Shown here: positions 27,765 through 37,575 of the stretch, piece after piece
Layout: every line of letters starts with the position of its first letter
Position numbering within the stretch: the first letter of the stretch is position 1
Assembly: GCA_902533445.1 (NCBI GenBank)
Contig: CACALX010000002.1
Span: 81,515 to 145,514 of the forward strand
DNA length: 64,000 nucleotides
Direction of reading: 5' to 3'
From: an uncultured Pelagibacteraceae bacterium
GTDB taxonomy: Bacteria > Pseudomonadota > Alphaproteobacteria > Pelagibacterales > Pelagibacteraceae
Notes under the pieces: model-generated
What the model was told of the DNA's origin: nothing
Database searches by the model: none
The model's input: only the letters and a program-made list of their open reading frames with translations
Program-made: the position numbers and the translations under genes

Positions 27765-27805
27765 GAAGAAATTGTACATGAAAGATATGCTTAAAAGACA
27801 AGTAA

Positions 27806-27882
27806 TGGCGCGCCCTGGAGGATTCGAACCTCCGACCCTCGGTTTAGAAAACCGATGCTCTATCCAGCTGAGCTAAGGGCGC
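27806..27882 (-). tRNA. tRNA-Arg (TCT)
   Basis: On the minus strand, acceptor stem GCGCCCT pairs with AGGGCGC, the D arm is GCTCAGCTGGATAGAGC, the anticodon loop TTTCTAA gives anticodon TCT, the T loop is GGTTCGAATCC, and CCA is encoded. It lies 29 bases downstream of trkH on the same strand. Confidence 0.96.
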
Positions 27883-27911
27883 ATTATTTGAAATACATAT
27901 ATATTACAAAT

Positions 27912-29315
27912 TTAATATTTAAACAGAAATTTTTTAGCTATCAATAATAAAGATAACAATTCAATTCGGCCAATAATCATAAAGAAAATAAGAATATATT
28001 TAGTAATAAAATGTAAATTTTGGAAATCAAAATCAGTTATCCCGTAAGCAGAAGAATTGACTGTATTCATTAATGTTAATATTGCAAGTTTAAATGAATA
28101 TTCAAAATTGATTTCACTCAAAGATAAAAAAATTGTTAATGAAAAAAGTGAAATTATAAAAATAACAATTGTAAGAAAATATTTATTTATATCTTGAGTT
28201 ACAAAATTAATTTTAGAAAATACTAGTTTGTTCATAAATACATTTTTTGGTCTGCTAAAAGAAAGTATTTGATTAAGAGAATATTTTGTTAATGAATATA
28301 TTTTTAAAAATCTTAAACCAGAACTTGTTGAAATAAATGAACCTCCAATTATAACTAAAAGTATATACAAAAATTGAAGATTAGTTTGCTCAACATTCAA
28401 TGAAATACCAATGTTAGAAATACTACTTACTAAAGATAAAAAACTGTTAGAAAAAGTGTTATCGTAACTAAAAAATATAAAAAAAATTCCAACTGTTATT
28501 AGAAAGTATAAAAATAGGTGAATATCCTCGTGAAAAAAATTAATATTTTTTCTTAAAAATATTAAATTGTATACGAAAAAAATACTAAAGAAAGAAACTA
28601 GCATTAATAATGAAAAAATAATTATCTGTGAATTTTGGATAAGTATTGTTGATAGATCATTCACAGGTAAAAAACCACCTGATGAAATAATGGTCATTGC
28701 TAAATTTAGCGAATTAAATAATCTGATACCAAATAAATTAAGAATAACAAAAATAACTAATGTTAAACTTGAATACAAAATAAATATTTTAATTGTTTGT
28801 TTTAGAACTTCAGTTGTATTAAATGATAAAAAATTCGTAAGAGATTTTTTCAAATTTTCGTCATAAATTTCAATCAAAAATATTATTGAAAATAAGAAGT
28901 ACAAACCACCTATCCATTGAATTGATGATCTCCAAATTATTAAGCCTTGATCGATATGTTTTATATTTTCAAATATGGTAAAACCAGTAGAAGTAAAACC
29001 AGAAACTGCTTCAAACAAAGCATTTAAAAAAGTCAAGTTGTAAATACTAAAATAAAATGGAATGCACAATACTAACGGCATAATAAAATAACCTGAAAGT
29101 ACAGTAAGGATTTTTTCAAATATTGTGGGTTTTTTTTCTGAGGTGTCAATTTTATAAAACAAAAAACTAATTAAACCTGAAATTATTAAGCTAAAGTAAT
29201 ATGTATTTAAGTTTAAGTACAAGTTGAAATAATAAGAATAAATAATATTTAAAAATGAAAAAACTGAAATTAATAGAAAGAAAAAACTTAAATATTTTAC
29301 CCGAAGTATTGGCAT
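27912..29315 (-). CDS. trkH: Potassium uptake protein TrkH
   Basis: The 467-residue membrane protein has about ten to twelve hydrophobic segments and pore-loop glycines such as SGFTSTGFTIFENI near residue 105 and a second TIISSGGFLPVND near 210, typical of the Trk/Ktr potassium channel fold. It imports potassium together with TrkA, encoded 4 bases upstream. The order ntrY-ntrX-trkA-trkH is conserved in alphaproteobacteria. Confidence 0.92.
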   Translation of the reverse strand: MPILRVKYLSFFFLLISVFSFLNIIYSYYFNLYLNLNTYYFSLIISGLISFLFYKIDTSEKKPTIFEKILTVLSGYFIMPLVLCIPFYFSIYNLTFLNALFEAVSGFTSTGFTIFENIKHIDQGLIIWRSSIQWIGGLYFLFSIIFLIEIYDENLKKSLTNFLSFNTTEVLKQTIKIFILYSSLTLVIFVILNLFGIRLFNSLNLAMTIISSGGFLPVNDLSTILIQNSQIIIFSLLMLVSFFSIFFVYNLIFLRKNINFFHEDIHLFLYFLITVGIFFIFFSYDNTFSNSFLSLVSSISNIGISLNVEQTNLQFLYILLVIIGGSFISTSSGLRFLKIYSLTKYSLNQILSFSRPKNVFMNKLVFSKINFVTQDINKYFLTIVIFIISLFSLTIFLSLSEINFEYSFKLAILTLMNTVNSSAYGITDFDFQNLHFITKYILIFFMIIGRIELLSLLLIAKKFLFKY

Positions 29316-29319
29316 TTAA

Positions 29320-30711
29320 TTAAATTGAGCTAATTCTAAAAATGTTTTCAACAACTAAGATTGAGTCTTTTTTGGCTAAAAAAACTACTTTATCTTCTTT
29401 TTGAAATACAAAGTCTGATCTAGGGATAATTACTTTGTCGTCTCGAAGAATAGCACCAATTCTAATTTCTTCGGGAAGATTAGAATTTTTTAATTCTTTG
29501 TTAATTAATTCAGATGTCTCAATTATCTCGGCCTCTATTACCTCATATTCACCGTTCATAATTGTATAAGCTGTTTCAATTGTTCCTTTATGTATATGTT
29601 TTAAAATACTCGAAACAGTATTCATTCTAGGGTCAATCAAATCATCAATTTTAAGTGAATTCTGTAATAAAGAATAGTTTGGTTTATTAATTAAAGCCAT
29701 TGTTCTTTTGTCATCAATTTCTTTTTCATCTTTCGCAAATTTTTCTACTAAAACACTTACCATTAAGTTATCTTCATCATCGTTTGTAAGAGCTAGAACC
29801 GTTTCTGCTTCCTCTAAATTTGCCTCAGCTAAAACTTCCTCATCTAAGGCGTCACCATTTATAACTATTGTGTTATTTAGTTCACTTGCAAGAAATTCAG
29901 CCCTTTCTTTATTTTTCTCGATAATTTTTACTCTTGCAGCATCTAAATTTTCTTCAATATTTTTAGCTAAATTAAAACCAATATTACCTCCACCAACTAT
30001 AAGAATTTTTTTAGAAACTTTTTCGGTGTGACCAAATGCTTCTAATGTTTCAGACATTTGGATTGAATTTATAATCACATAAATCTTATCATTAGTTCTT
30101 ATTTCATCAGTTTTTTTTGGTATAAAAAACTTATCTTCTCTTATTACACCAATTACATTTGCTTTAAGATTAGGATATTTTTTTGTAAGATCGCTTAATT
30201 TAATATTTATTAAGCTACAATTTTCATTAATTAATATTTCAAGTAACCTAATTTTATTTTCTGCAAAAGGTACGCTATCTAAAGCACCAGGAGCCTCAAG
30301 TTTTCTTTGAATTGATTTTGCAATTTCAATTTCTGGTGAAATAATTACGTCAATTGGTAAGTTTTCTTTATTATAAACTGTTGTAAACTTAGGATTTAAA
30401 TAATCTTGTGATCTTATTCTTGCAATTTTTTTTGGAATTTTAAATATCGAAAAAGCAATTTGACATATAACCATATTAATTTCATCATTTCGAGTTACTG
30501 CTATAATCATATCCGCCTCTTGTGCATTTGCTTTTTCAAGTATTGAGGGATAACTTCCTTTTCCAACAATGGCTTTAACATCAAGTGCATCATCAATTTT
30601 TTGAATATCTTCGCTAGAAGGATCTATTACGGTAATGGAATGACCTTGGTCACTTAGCTGTTTAGCTATAGTGAAACCTACTCTACCTGCGCCACAAATG
30701 ATTATGTTCAT
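29320..30711 (-). CDS. trkA: Trk potassium transport regulatory subunit TrkA
   Basis: The 463-residue cytosolic protein has two RCK units. The first starts with the Rossmann loop GAGRVG at 7-12, the second with VGGGNIGFNLAKN near residue 232. Each is followed by a TrkA_C domain. TrkA binds NAD(H) or nucleotides and gates TrkH. It starts directly after the ntrX stop and is followed after 4 bases by trkH. Confidence 0.95.
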   Translation of the reverse strand: MNIIICGAGRVGFTIAKQLSDQGHSITVIDPSSEDIQKIDDALDVKAIVGKGSYPSILEKANAQEADMIIAVTRNDEINMVICQIAFSIFKIPKKIARIRSQDYLNPKFTTVYNKENLPIDVIISPEIEIAKSIQRKLEAPGALDSVPFAENKIRLLEILINENCSLINIKLSDLTKKYPNLKANVIGVIREDKFFIPKKTDEIRTNDKIYVIINSIQMSETLEAFGHTEKVSKKILIVGGGNIGFNLAKNIEENLDAARVKIIEKNKERAEFLASELNNTIVINGDALDEEVLAEANLEEAETVLALTNDDEDNLMVSVLVEKFAKDEKEIDDKRTMALINKPNYSLLQNSLKIDDLIDPRMNTVSSILKHIHKGTIETAYTIMNGEYEVIEAEIIETSELINKELKNSNLPEEIRIGAILRDDKVIIPRSDFVFQKEDKVVFLAKKDSILVVENIFRISSI

Positions 30712-32067
30712 TTAATTAAATTCTTTAATTCCTAAGCCTTTTAATTTTCGGTGTAAGGCACTTCTTTCCATTCCAACGAAATTAGCTGTTTTTGAAATAT
30801 TCCCATTAAATTTTTTTAATTGAATAGTTAAATACTCCTTTTCAAATTTTTCTCTAGCCTCTTTTAATGGCACAGATAGGCTGTTTTCAGCCAATTGTTC
30901 ATTGAAATTAATATTTTTTAAGGATTCTTTTATTATATTTGAAATTTTTTCCTTTGTGTCAGGTTGTAAAATTGCAATTCTTTCAATTAAATTTCTCAAT
31001 TCTCTAACATTACCGTGCCAATCATGATTTAAGATATAAGTATTGTCTTCGTCTATTTCTAATTCATTAATATTGTAATTTTCAGATATTTTTTTTGAAA
31101 AATATTTAATCAAAAGTGGAATATCTGAAATACGTTGACTCAATGGTTCAACATTTATTTCAAAAACATTAAGTCTATGAAATAGATCTTCTCTAAAATT
31201 TCCTATTTCAATTTCTTTCTTCAAATCCTTACTTGAAGAGCAAATTAATCTAACATTTACAGTGACATCATTTGAACCATTAACTCTTTTAAACTTTTGA
31301 TCTGTTAAAACTCTCAAAATTTTTGACTGTATATCCAAAGGTATTTCGGAAACTTGGTCTATTAATAAAGTTCCTTTATTTGCTTTTTCTAAAGCGCCAT
31401 AAGATATAGAGCCATTATCTTTTTCTTCTCCAAATAATTCCAATTCGTATTTATTAGAATCCAATAAAGCTCCATTTAAAACTATAAAAGGATTTTTGTT
31501 TCTTTTTGATAATTTATGAATTTTTCTTGCTATCAATTCTTTTCCAGATCCTGAAGGACCATTAATAAATACTCTACTTTCTGTAATTGAAATTTTATTA
31601 ATTTGATCGTTGATATTTAAAATATTTTTACTATTTCCAATTAATTCATATGATGAAAATAATTTTGTTTCATATTCTTTGTTTTGTTTTTTGAGATTGT
31701 AATTCTCAACTGCCCTTCTAACAAAATTTAATAACCTCTCTTGATCAAAGGGTTTTTCAATAAATTCAAAAGCACCTTCATGGAGGGATTTTACAGCCAT
31801 TTCAATATTTGCATGACCTGAAATTATAATAACAGGAACATCTTTATCTTTTGATTTAATGTGTGACAATAACTCTATCCCATCATTATCACCCTTATCT
31901 AATTTAACATCAAGTATTGCAACATCGGGAAGTTTTTTATCTATCTCGGATAGTGCTTGATTATAATTAGCAGCAAGTCTTGTTTTATAACCAGCATCTA
32001 AAATTAACTCATTAATGATATTCCTTATATCAGTATTGTCGTCTACAATTAAAATTTCAGAACTCAT
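30712..32067 (-). CDS. ntrX: NtrX-type response regulator with degenerate AAA+ domain
   Basis: The 451-residue protein has a receiver domain with phospho-acceptor D53, a central AAA+ domain with an intact Walker A GPSGSGKE at 170-177, and a C-terminal Fis-type helix-turn-helix (NISKTANFVGMERSALH near 421). In the segment where sigma-54 activators carry GAFTGA, this protein reads ISYGALEKA (221-229), so the sigma-54 contact loop is missing. Walker B reads LLIDQ, with Q238 in place of the catalytic glutamate (codon CAA). DNA binding and phosphorylation therefore look intact, while ATP hydrolysis and sigma-54 activation look lost. It sits between ntrY and trkA. Confidence 0.9.
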   Translation of the reverse strand: MSSEILIVDDNTDIRNIINELILDAGYKTRLAANYNQALSEIDKKLPDVAILDVKLDKGDNDGIELLSHIKSKDKDVPVIIISGHANIEMAVKSLHEGAFEFIEKPFDQERLLNFVRRAVENYNLKKQNKEYETKLFSSYELIGNSKNILNINDQINKISITESRVFINGPSGSGKELIARKIHKLSKRNKNPFIVLNGALLDSNKYELELFGEEKDNGSISYGALEKANKGTLLIDQVSEIPLDIQSKILRVLTDQKFKRVNGSNDVTVNVRLICSSSKDLKKEIEIGNFREDLFHRLNVFEINVEPLSQRISDIPLLIKYFSKKISENYNINELEIDEDNTYILNHDWHGNVRELRNLIERIAILQPDTKEKISNIIKESLKNINFNEQLAENSLSVPLKEAREKFEKEYLTIQLKKFNGNISKTANFVGMERSALHRKLKGLGIKEFN

Positions 32068-32068
32068 T

Positions 32069-33850
32069 CTATTTAATAAAATCTATTTTAATTTTTGCAC
32101 CATCATCTAAAGGAATAAATTCAATTTTTCCATTATGGTCATTTATAATTTTACTTACTATTGAAAGACCCAATCCTGTTCCATTTTTTTTAGTAGTAAA
32201 GTATGGATTTAAAATATCTTTAATATTTGCTGCAAATATTCCGAAACCAATACCATTATCTATTAAATTGATTATTATGTGGTTATTTTCATCATTAACT
32301 TCAATGGTGATTTTTTTCTCTAAATTACTGTCATTTTCTGCTCTTTGTTGAATACTTTCGATAGAATTTTTGATTAAATTAAAGAAAACTCTTGAGAGTT
32401 GTTCTTTATCACTATTCAAAAAAACTTTTTTTGAATTGGTGTTAACAGAAATATTAATAGAATTATCTAGCTGATTTAATAATTTGATATTTTCTTCAAT
32501 AATTTGAATTAAATTATTTTCTTTTAAAATTGGTTTTGGCATACGCGCAAAATCTGAGAATTCATTAACTAAATTTCCTATTTGTTTAATTTGGTTATTT
32601 ATTATCTTTAAATTCTCTTCAAAATTTTCTTTTTCGTTTTGATTAACTTGATTAGAATATTTTGTTTTCATTCTATCTATTGTTAATTGAATTGGAGTTA
32701 AAGGATTTTTAATTTCATGCGCTAGTTTTCTTGCTAAATTACTCCATGCTTCATGTCTTTCATTAATAATTAATTTTTCTTGCTGATTTCTAAGTCTATC
32801 TATCATTAAATTAAAATTTTTATTTAAAATTTCTAAATCTTTATCAGTTTTTACTTCTGGAACTTTTGTATCAAATTTTCCTTCACCTATAGATACAGAA
32901 GCATTAATTAAATTATTAATAGATCTGAAAAATCTAGAAGAAAATCGTATAGCTATAGATATAGAAACAAATAATAGCACGCTAACAACTATAACGTAAA
33001 TAATTGCAAAAGATATTTTTATGCCAGTACTTTTTTCTTCTACAGTATAATAAAAGTTAATAGCCTCTTGAGATTCATTTAAATACCTTGATATATTCTC
33101 ATCCAAATATTTAACGACATACAAAAATCTATTATCAAAATTTTGCAATCTCATAATTGCTGCTGACATGTTTTCTGGAGCATTAATTATTTTCAATGGT
33201 CTATCGTCATCAAGTACTAATGATAATGCTCTATCAACAGGAGGTGTGTATGGTTGATTATCTTTAAGAGATGTAAACAATAATTCTTTATCAACATTTA
33301 TAATATGTATTTCATCAACACCTCTGATTAATTTCTGTGTATCTAAGAATCTTTTATATTCATTAGGGTTATCATTAAGAAAATTTTTACTTTTATTAGT
33401 ATCAAAAGCAATTAGTACAATATCGGATTGAATTTTGTTTCTAATTTCTTCAACATAGTTTCTAGCAAGTTCATAAGAATTATTAACAACCGTAGTAACC
33501 TTTTTGTCAAAATATTTTTCTAAAGCAAAAGAAAATAAAAATAACGAAAAAATAGAAATTAAAACTGAAGGTATTAAAGTGAATAGAGCAAAAACAGTGA
33601 TGTATTTTTTATTAGATTTTAAACCATTTTTATCAACATCTGTTCTTATTGCCCTTCTAATTTCAAAAAAAATAAAAACAAAAAGTGCAGCTAGCAATAA
33701 AATATTTAGTATTAACAGATACTGTAAATTTTTGTCTGTTAGTTGAATAAAACCTTTATCAATAAAAGTTAAAAATGTTAAAAAACCTATCAATAATGTA
33801 ATAATAAATAATATTATCAAATAAATATTTTTCTTAATAAAATCTAACAT
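32069..33850 (-). CDS. ntrY: NtrY-type sensor histidine kinase
   Basis: The 593-residue sensor has several N-terminal membrane helices (about 10-28, 42-63, 88-110), a periplasmic domain (about 115-285), another membrane helix near 285-305, a HAMP linker, and a HisKA domain with H378 in LAHEIKNPLTP. The C-terminal HATPase domain follows, with FFNLIKNSIES, DNGIGFG and GTGLGLSI boxes. NtrY signals to NtrX. In other alphaproteobacteria the pair controls nitrogen, redox or envelope functions. A canonical PAS domain after HAMP is reduced or absent, making it shorter than the usual 720-770 residues. Confidence 0.9.
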   Translation of the reverse strand: MLDFIKKNIYLIILFIITLLIGFLTFLTFIDKGFIQLTDKNLQYLLILNILLLAALFVFIFFEIRRAIRTDVDKNGLKSNKKYITVFALFTLIPSVLISIFSLFLFSFALEKYFDKKVTTVVNNSYELARNYVEEIRNKIQSDIVLIAFDTNKSKNFLNDNPNEYKRFLDTQKLIRGVDEIHIINVDKELLFTSLKDNQPYTPPVDRALSLVLDDDRPLKIINAPENMSAAIMRLQNFDNRFLYVVKYLDENISRYLNESQEAINFYYTVEEKSTGIKISFAIIYVIVVSVLLFVSISIAIRFSSRFFRSINNLINASVSIGEGKFDTKVPEVKTDKDLEILNKNFNLMIDRLRNQQEKLIINERHEAWSNLARKLAHEIKNPLTPIQLTIDRMKTKYSNQVNQNEKENFEENLKIINNQIKQIGNLVNEFSDFARMPKPILKENNLIQIIEENIKLLNQLDNSINISVNTNSKKVFLNSDKEQLSRVFFNLIKNSIESIQQRAENDSNLEKKITIEVNDENNHIIINLIDNGIGFGIFAANIKDILNPYFTTKKNGTGLGLSIVSKIINDHNGKIEFIPLDDGAKIKIDFIK

Positions 33851-33873
33851 TTAGGTATAAAATTTCTAATATT

Positions 33874-34974
33874 ATGAGTAATTATTTTATAATACTAGCT
33901 TCAGGACAAAGCAAAAGATTTAATTCAAAAAAACCAAAACAATACAACATTTATGAAGGTAAACCTTTATTCAAACACTCCCTTGATAAGGCTTTAAAGT
34001 CAAAACTTTTCAAAAAAATAATAATTGTAGTTAACAAAAAAAAAGAAATTAAAGAAAAATTTCCAAAAAATGTTTCCATTATCATTGGTGGGAAAGAAAG
34101 ATCTGACTCGTCTTTGATTGCTTTAAAATTTATCAAGAAATACAAACCTACCAATGTACTAATCCATGATGCAGCAAGACCAAATTTTACAATAAATCTA
34201 TTAAAAAAATTAATAATATTACTAAAAAAATATAAAGCAGTAATACCCGCAATAAAATCTAAAGACTCAATCAAGTATAAAATTAAAAATCAAATATTCA
34301 ATTTAAGCAGAGATAATTCTATTCTAACACAAACTCCTCAAGCTTTTAAATATCAAGATTTGTATAATTTATCAATTGAACAAAGAAAAGTGATTACAGA
34401 TGAAGCAACTTTATTTATTGAAAAAAACTTAAGAGTCAAATTTATCAAAGGTGAAAATTTAAACACTAAAATTACTTTCAAAGAAGATATTAAGGAAAAA
34501 TTAACGTACTTTGGTATTGGATTTGATATCCATAGATTAATCAAAGGTAAAAAACTTTATTTAGGAGGTATTAAAATACCTTATCACTCAGGATTAAAAG
34601 GACACTCTGATGGTGATGTAATTATTCATTCGATAATTGACTCTATATTAGGAGCAATGAGAAAAAAAGATATTGGAACCTTTTTTCCAGATAATAGTAA
34701 CATGTTTAAAAATATCAGATCTCCAAGGATGCTAAAACCAATAATAAAGTTATTAAATTCAAATAATTTCTATATCAATAATTTAGATATTAATCTGATA
34801 TGTGAAAAACCAAAAATATCAAAATACAGAGATAAAATAATAAATTCTCTTTCAAATCTGTTAGATTTAAATAAAGATTTAATTAATTTAAAAGGTAAAA
34901 CTACTGAAAAACTTGGATTAATAGGAAAAGAAAAAGCAATTGCCTGTGAAGTAATTTGCTCGATATCAAAATGA
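33874..34974 (+). CDS. ispDF: Bifunctional IspD/IspF isoprenoid enzyme
   Basis: This is a 366-residue fusion. Residues 1-205 are the IspD cytidylyltransferase (LASGQSKRF at 8-16, KPKQYN near 20, DAARP near 97), making CDP-methylerythritol. Residues 212-366 are IspF (metal ligands D218 and H220 in GFDIHRL, then GHSDGDV near 247), making the cyclodiphosphate. IspDF fusions are standard in alphaproteobacteria. With dxr in this window they cover three MEP-pathway steps. The stop overlaps the pgpA start as ATGA. Confidence 0.95.
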   Translation: MSNYFIILASGQSKRFNSKKPKQYNIYEGKPLFKHSLDKALKSKLFKKIIIVVNKKKEIKEKFPKNVSIIIGGKERSDSSLIALKFIKKYKPTNVLIHDAARPNFTINLLKKLIILLKKYKAVIPAIKSKDSIKYKIKNQIFNLSRDNSILTQTPQAFKYQDLYNLSIEQRKVITDEATLFIEKNLRVKFIKGENLNTKITFKEDIKEKLTYFGIGFDIHRLIKGKKLYLGGIKIPYHSGLKGHSDGDVIIHSIIDSILGAMRKKDIGTFFPDNSNMFKNIRSPRMLKPIIKLLNSNNFYINNLDINLICEKPKISKYRDKIINSLSNLLDLNKDLINLKGKTTEKLGLIGKEKAIACEVICSISK

Positions 34975-35462
34975 AAAAAATTAATGTTTTAATCTCAACT
35001 TTCTTTGGGTACGGATACTTGACAAAAATGCCTGGCACTGTTGCATCGGTTGTCACTACAATCTTTATTTATATAGCTTACGAAATTCTTGATTATACAA
35101 ATTTAAAATTCTCAATAGTTTTTTTTATTATTTTGTTTTTTTACTCTTTTTATGCAGTCAAAGACACAGAGAGTGAATTTGAAAATAAAGATCCTAGACA
35201 AATTGTAATTGATGAAGTTTTGGGTCAATCGATGCCTTTGATACTTTTGCTATATTTAAATCAAACTAATCAAATCAATGTTACTATTGAATTTTATTAT
35301 ATTATTTCTTTATTATCTTTTAGATTTTTTGATATTTTAAAGCCATTTCCGGTAAGCTATTTCGATAAAAATCATAAAAATTATTTTGGTATTATTATGG
35401 ATGATATAATGGCTGGTCTTTACTCAATGATTGTAGTCTATTTAGTTAGTTTCATATTTTGA
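34971..35462 (+). CDS. pgpA: Phosphatidylglycerophosphatase A
   Basis: A 163-residue membrane protein from the ATG at 34971. An upstream TTG at 34956 is unlikely because the ATGA overlap with ispDF is a standard coupling. The PgpA signature appears as GYGYLTKMPGTVAS at the N-terminus and IDEVLGQ near 74, followed by membrane helices. PgpA dephosphorylates phosphatidylglycerophosphate to make phosphatidylglycerol. It is followed by the CinA-type gene with a TGATG overlap. Confidence 0.92.
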   Translation: MKKINVLISTFFGYGYLTKMPGTVASVVTTIFIYIAYEILDYTNLKFSIVFFIILFFYSFYAVKDTESEFENKDPRQIVIDEVLGQSMPLILLLYLNQTNQINVTIEFYYIISLLSFRFFDILKPFPVSYFDKNHKNYFGIIMDDIMAGLYSMIVVYLVSFIF

Positions 35463-35929
35463 TGAATTTAAAAAAAATACATAAAAAATTGATAGATAAA
35501 AAATTAACAATTTCTGTAGCTGAATCTTGCACAGGAGGTTTGTTGGCTAGCAATCTTACTAAATTAGCAAATTCATCAAAGTACTTTCAAATGGGTTTAA
35601 TTACTTACTCTAATGAGGCAAAGACTAAAATCTTAAAAGTAGATAGAAATATCATTAAAAAATATGGTGCAGTAAGTAAAGAATGTTGTGAAGAAATGGT
35701 AAAGAATTTATCTAAAATTTCTAAAAGCAAAATTAATATATCAATTACTGGTATAGCTGGGCCCGGAGGAGGATCAAAATTAAAACCAGTTGGTCTTGTC
35801 TATATTGGGATTAAAACAGGAAAATATTTATTAATTTTAGAAAATAAATTTGGATCTAAGAACAGATCAAGTATTCAAAAAAATACAGTAAGAGAAGTAT
35901 TAAAAAAAATTATAAAAATTATTTCTTAA
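35462..35929 (+). CDS. pncC: CinA C-terminal domain amidase (nicotinamide-nucleotide amidohydrolase)
   Basis: The 155-residue stand-alone CinA C-terminal domain has the family signature VAESCTGGLLA near residue 18, ITGIAGPGGGS near 95 and GLVYIGI near 111. Members deamidate nicotinamide mononucleotide to nicotinate mononucleotide in NAD recycling. The start ATG overlaps the pgpA stop by one base, and the end overlaps the convergent RatA/Coq10-like gene by 4 bases. Confidence 0.88.
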   Translation: MNLKKIHKKLIDKKLTISVAESCTGGLLASNLTKLANSSKYFQMGLITYSNEAKTKILKVDRNIIKKYGAVSKECCEEMVKNLSKISKSKINISITGIAGPGGGSKLKPVGLVYIGIKTGKYLLILENKFGSKNRSSIQKNTVREVLKKIIKIIS

Positions 35930-36363
35930 AGATTTTCAGCTCTTTTTTGAAAAGCATCAGCTATTTTGTTTAGACCAAATTGAAATGATTTTTCCATTAT
36001 TAAATTTAAAAATTTGTTTTTAATTTCAAAGTCAACATCAAATTGAACTTCTGTTAAATTATCTTTTTGTACAAATTTCCAATTATTTTCAAGATGTTTT
36101 AAGGGACCATCAATATTGGTTACATGAATAGAGTCATTTTTTTTATCATATCTTATGTCACTTTTATAAGTATCTATAAAGGGTCTTTTACCGATGGTCA
36201 GATCAGCAATTATTTTTTTTACATCTCCCTCATCGTTTGTTTCATAAACTTTTGAGTCTATGCAAAATGGAATAAATTCTGGATATTTTTCAATATCTAA
36301 AACAAAATCAATTAATGTTTGCTTATCACGTGCGATGTGACGTGTAACTGATGCTTTAGGCAT
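35926..36363 (-). CDS. RatA/Coq10-like START-domain protein
   Basis: This 145-residue SRPBCC-fold protein starts with the family pattern of a short strand, then KQTLIDFVLDIEKYPEFIPF near 14-33, and includes VQFDVDFEIKN. Relatives are annotated either as the ribosome-associated toxin RatA or as the ubiquinone-binding chaperone Coq10. In alphaproteobacteria next to lipA, a quinone-related role is the more likely one, but the sequence cannot decide. The start overlaps the lipA stop by one base. Confidence 0.85.
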   Translation of the reverse strand: MPKASVTRHIARDKQTLIDFVLDIEKYPEFIPFCIDSKVYETNDEGDVKKIIADLTIGKRPFIDTYKSDIRYDKKNDSIHVTNIDGPLKHLENNWKFVQKDNLTEVQFDVDFEIKNKFLNLIMEKSFQFGLNKIADAFQKRAENL

Positions 36364-37283
36364 TAATTACTTTTTATTCTGTTTTGTTGTAACTTAGCAA
36401 AATCTTCATCGGCATGATAAGATGATCTTGTTAATGGTGATGAGGAAACTAATAAAAATCCCTTAGCTTTTGCTATAGTTCCTAAAACATTAAATTCTTT
36501 TGGGGTATAATATCTATCTAATGGAAAATGTTTTGTTGATGGCTGCAAGTACTGGCCAATAGTTATAAAATCTACATCGGCTGCTCTTAAATCATCCATA
36601 ACTTGTAATATTTCATCTCTTGTTTCTCCTAACCCAACCATAATTCCAGATTTAGTAAAAATATTTTTATCAATTTTCTTTGCATTTTTTAAAAGTTCTA
36701 AGGATGCAAAATATCTGGATCCTGGTCTTACCTTTAAATAAAGACTAGGAACAGTCTCAATATTATGATTAAAAACATCTGGTTTAGCTTCAATAACTTT
36801 TTTATACGCATCTCCTTTTCTTAAAAAATCTGGCGTTAAAACTTCTATAGTTGTATTTGGATTTGATTTTCTTATTTGATTAATCACATTATAAAAATGT
36901 TCAGAACCTCCGTCGTCTAAATCATCTCTATCAACTGAAGTTATTACAACATGTTTTAAATTTAACTTCTTTACAGCTTCGGCAATTTTGACTGGTTCTA
37001 ATAGATCTAAATTTCCTGGAACACCAGTTTTAACATCACAGAAAGCACATGCTCTTGTACAAGTATCACCCATTATCATAAAAGTTGCGTGTCTCTTACT
37101 CCAACATTCAGTAATATTTGGGCAGTTTGCTTCCTGACAAACTGTTACTAAATTATTGTTATTAACTATTGTTTTCGTTAAAAAAAATTCTTTGCTATTT
37201 GTAAGCTTTGATCTTATCCAGTCTGGTTTTTTTTTAATTGGATTAATCGGCTTATTTTCTTTTTCAGGATGTCTACTTTTCAT
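36363..37283 (-). CDS. lipA: Lipoyl synthase
   Basis: The 306-residue radical-SAM enzyme has both iron-sulfur motifs: C49, C54, C60 for the auxiliary cluster and C75, C79, C82 (CTRACAFC) for the SAM cluster. The conserved RSSYHADE segment lies near the C-terminus. It inserts sulfur into octanoyl groups on lipoyl domains. In many alphaproteobacteria lipA follows pdhABC-lpd, which are not present here. The start overlaps the ftsB-like gene by 11 bases. Confidence 0.97.
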   Translation of the reverse strand: MKSRHPEKENKPINPIKKKPDWIRSKLTNSKEFFLTKTIVNNNNLVTVCQEANCPNITECWSKRHATFMIMGDTCTRACAFCDVKTGVPGNLDLLEPVKIAEAVKKLNLKHVVITSVDRDDLDDGGSEHFYNVINQIRKSNPNTTIEVLTPDFLRKGDAYKKVIEAKPDVFNHNIETVPSLYLKVRPGSRYFASLELLKNAKKIDKNIFTKSGIMVGLGETRDEILQVMDDLRAADVDFITIGQYLQPSTKHFPLDRYYTPKEFNVLGTIAKAKGFLLVSSSPLTRSSYHADEDFAKLQQNRIKSN

Positions 37284-37575
37284 TTTTTTTAATTAAATAA
37301 ATTGTTTCACCTTTTTTACCAAATAAAAATCTTTCTCTGATTAAGATTTCTACATAATCTAAATCTAGATTTGTACTTAACAAAGAATTTTTATGATCAA
37401 TATCTTCTATTCTGTTAATTAATAATACTTCTTCATTTTTCAAGTTAGACAAAAGTTCTTTTTTTTCAAAATATGAAAAAAGACCCCTTTCTCCAGAAAC
37501 TAGATTAAAAATAAAATAAAATATTAAAAAAATAGATGTTAATAAAAAATAATTTCTTTTTATTAATCTCAACAT
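37273..37575 (-). CDS. ftsB: FtsB/DivIC-like septum formation initiator
   Basis: The 100-residue protein has one N-terminal membrane helix (about 8-27), a short coiled coil (35-60) and a conserved small C-terminal part containing EILIRERF. This is the bitopic FtsB/DivIC architecture, part of the cell-division FtsQLB complex. Its position directly after eno is the standard alphaproteobacterial location. The start overlaps the eno stop by one base. Confidence 0.85.
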   Translation of the reverse strand: MLRLIKRNYFLLTSIFLIFYFIFNLVSGERGLFSYFEKKELLSNLKNEEVLLINRIEDIDHKNSLLSTNLDLDYVEILIRERFLFGKKGETIYLIKKNEK

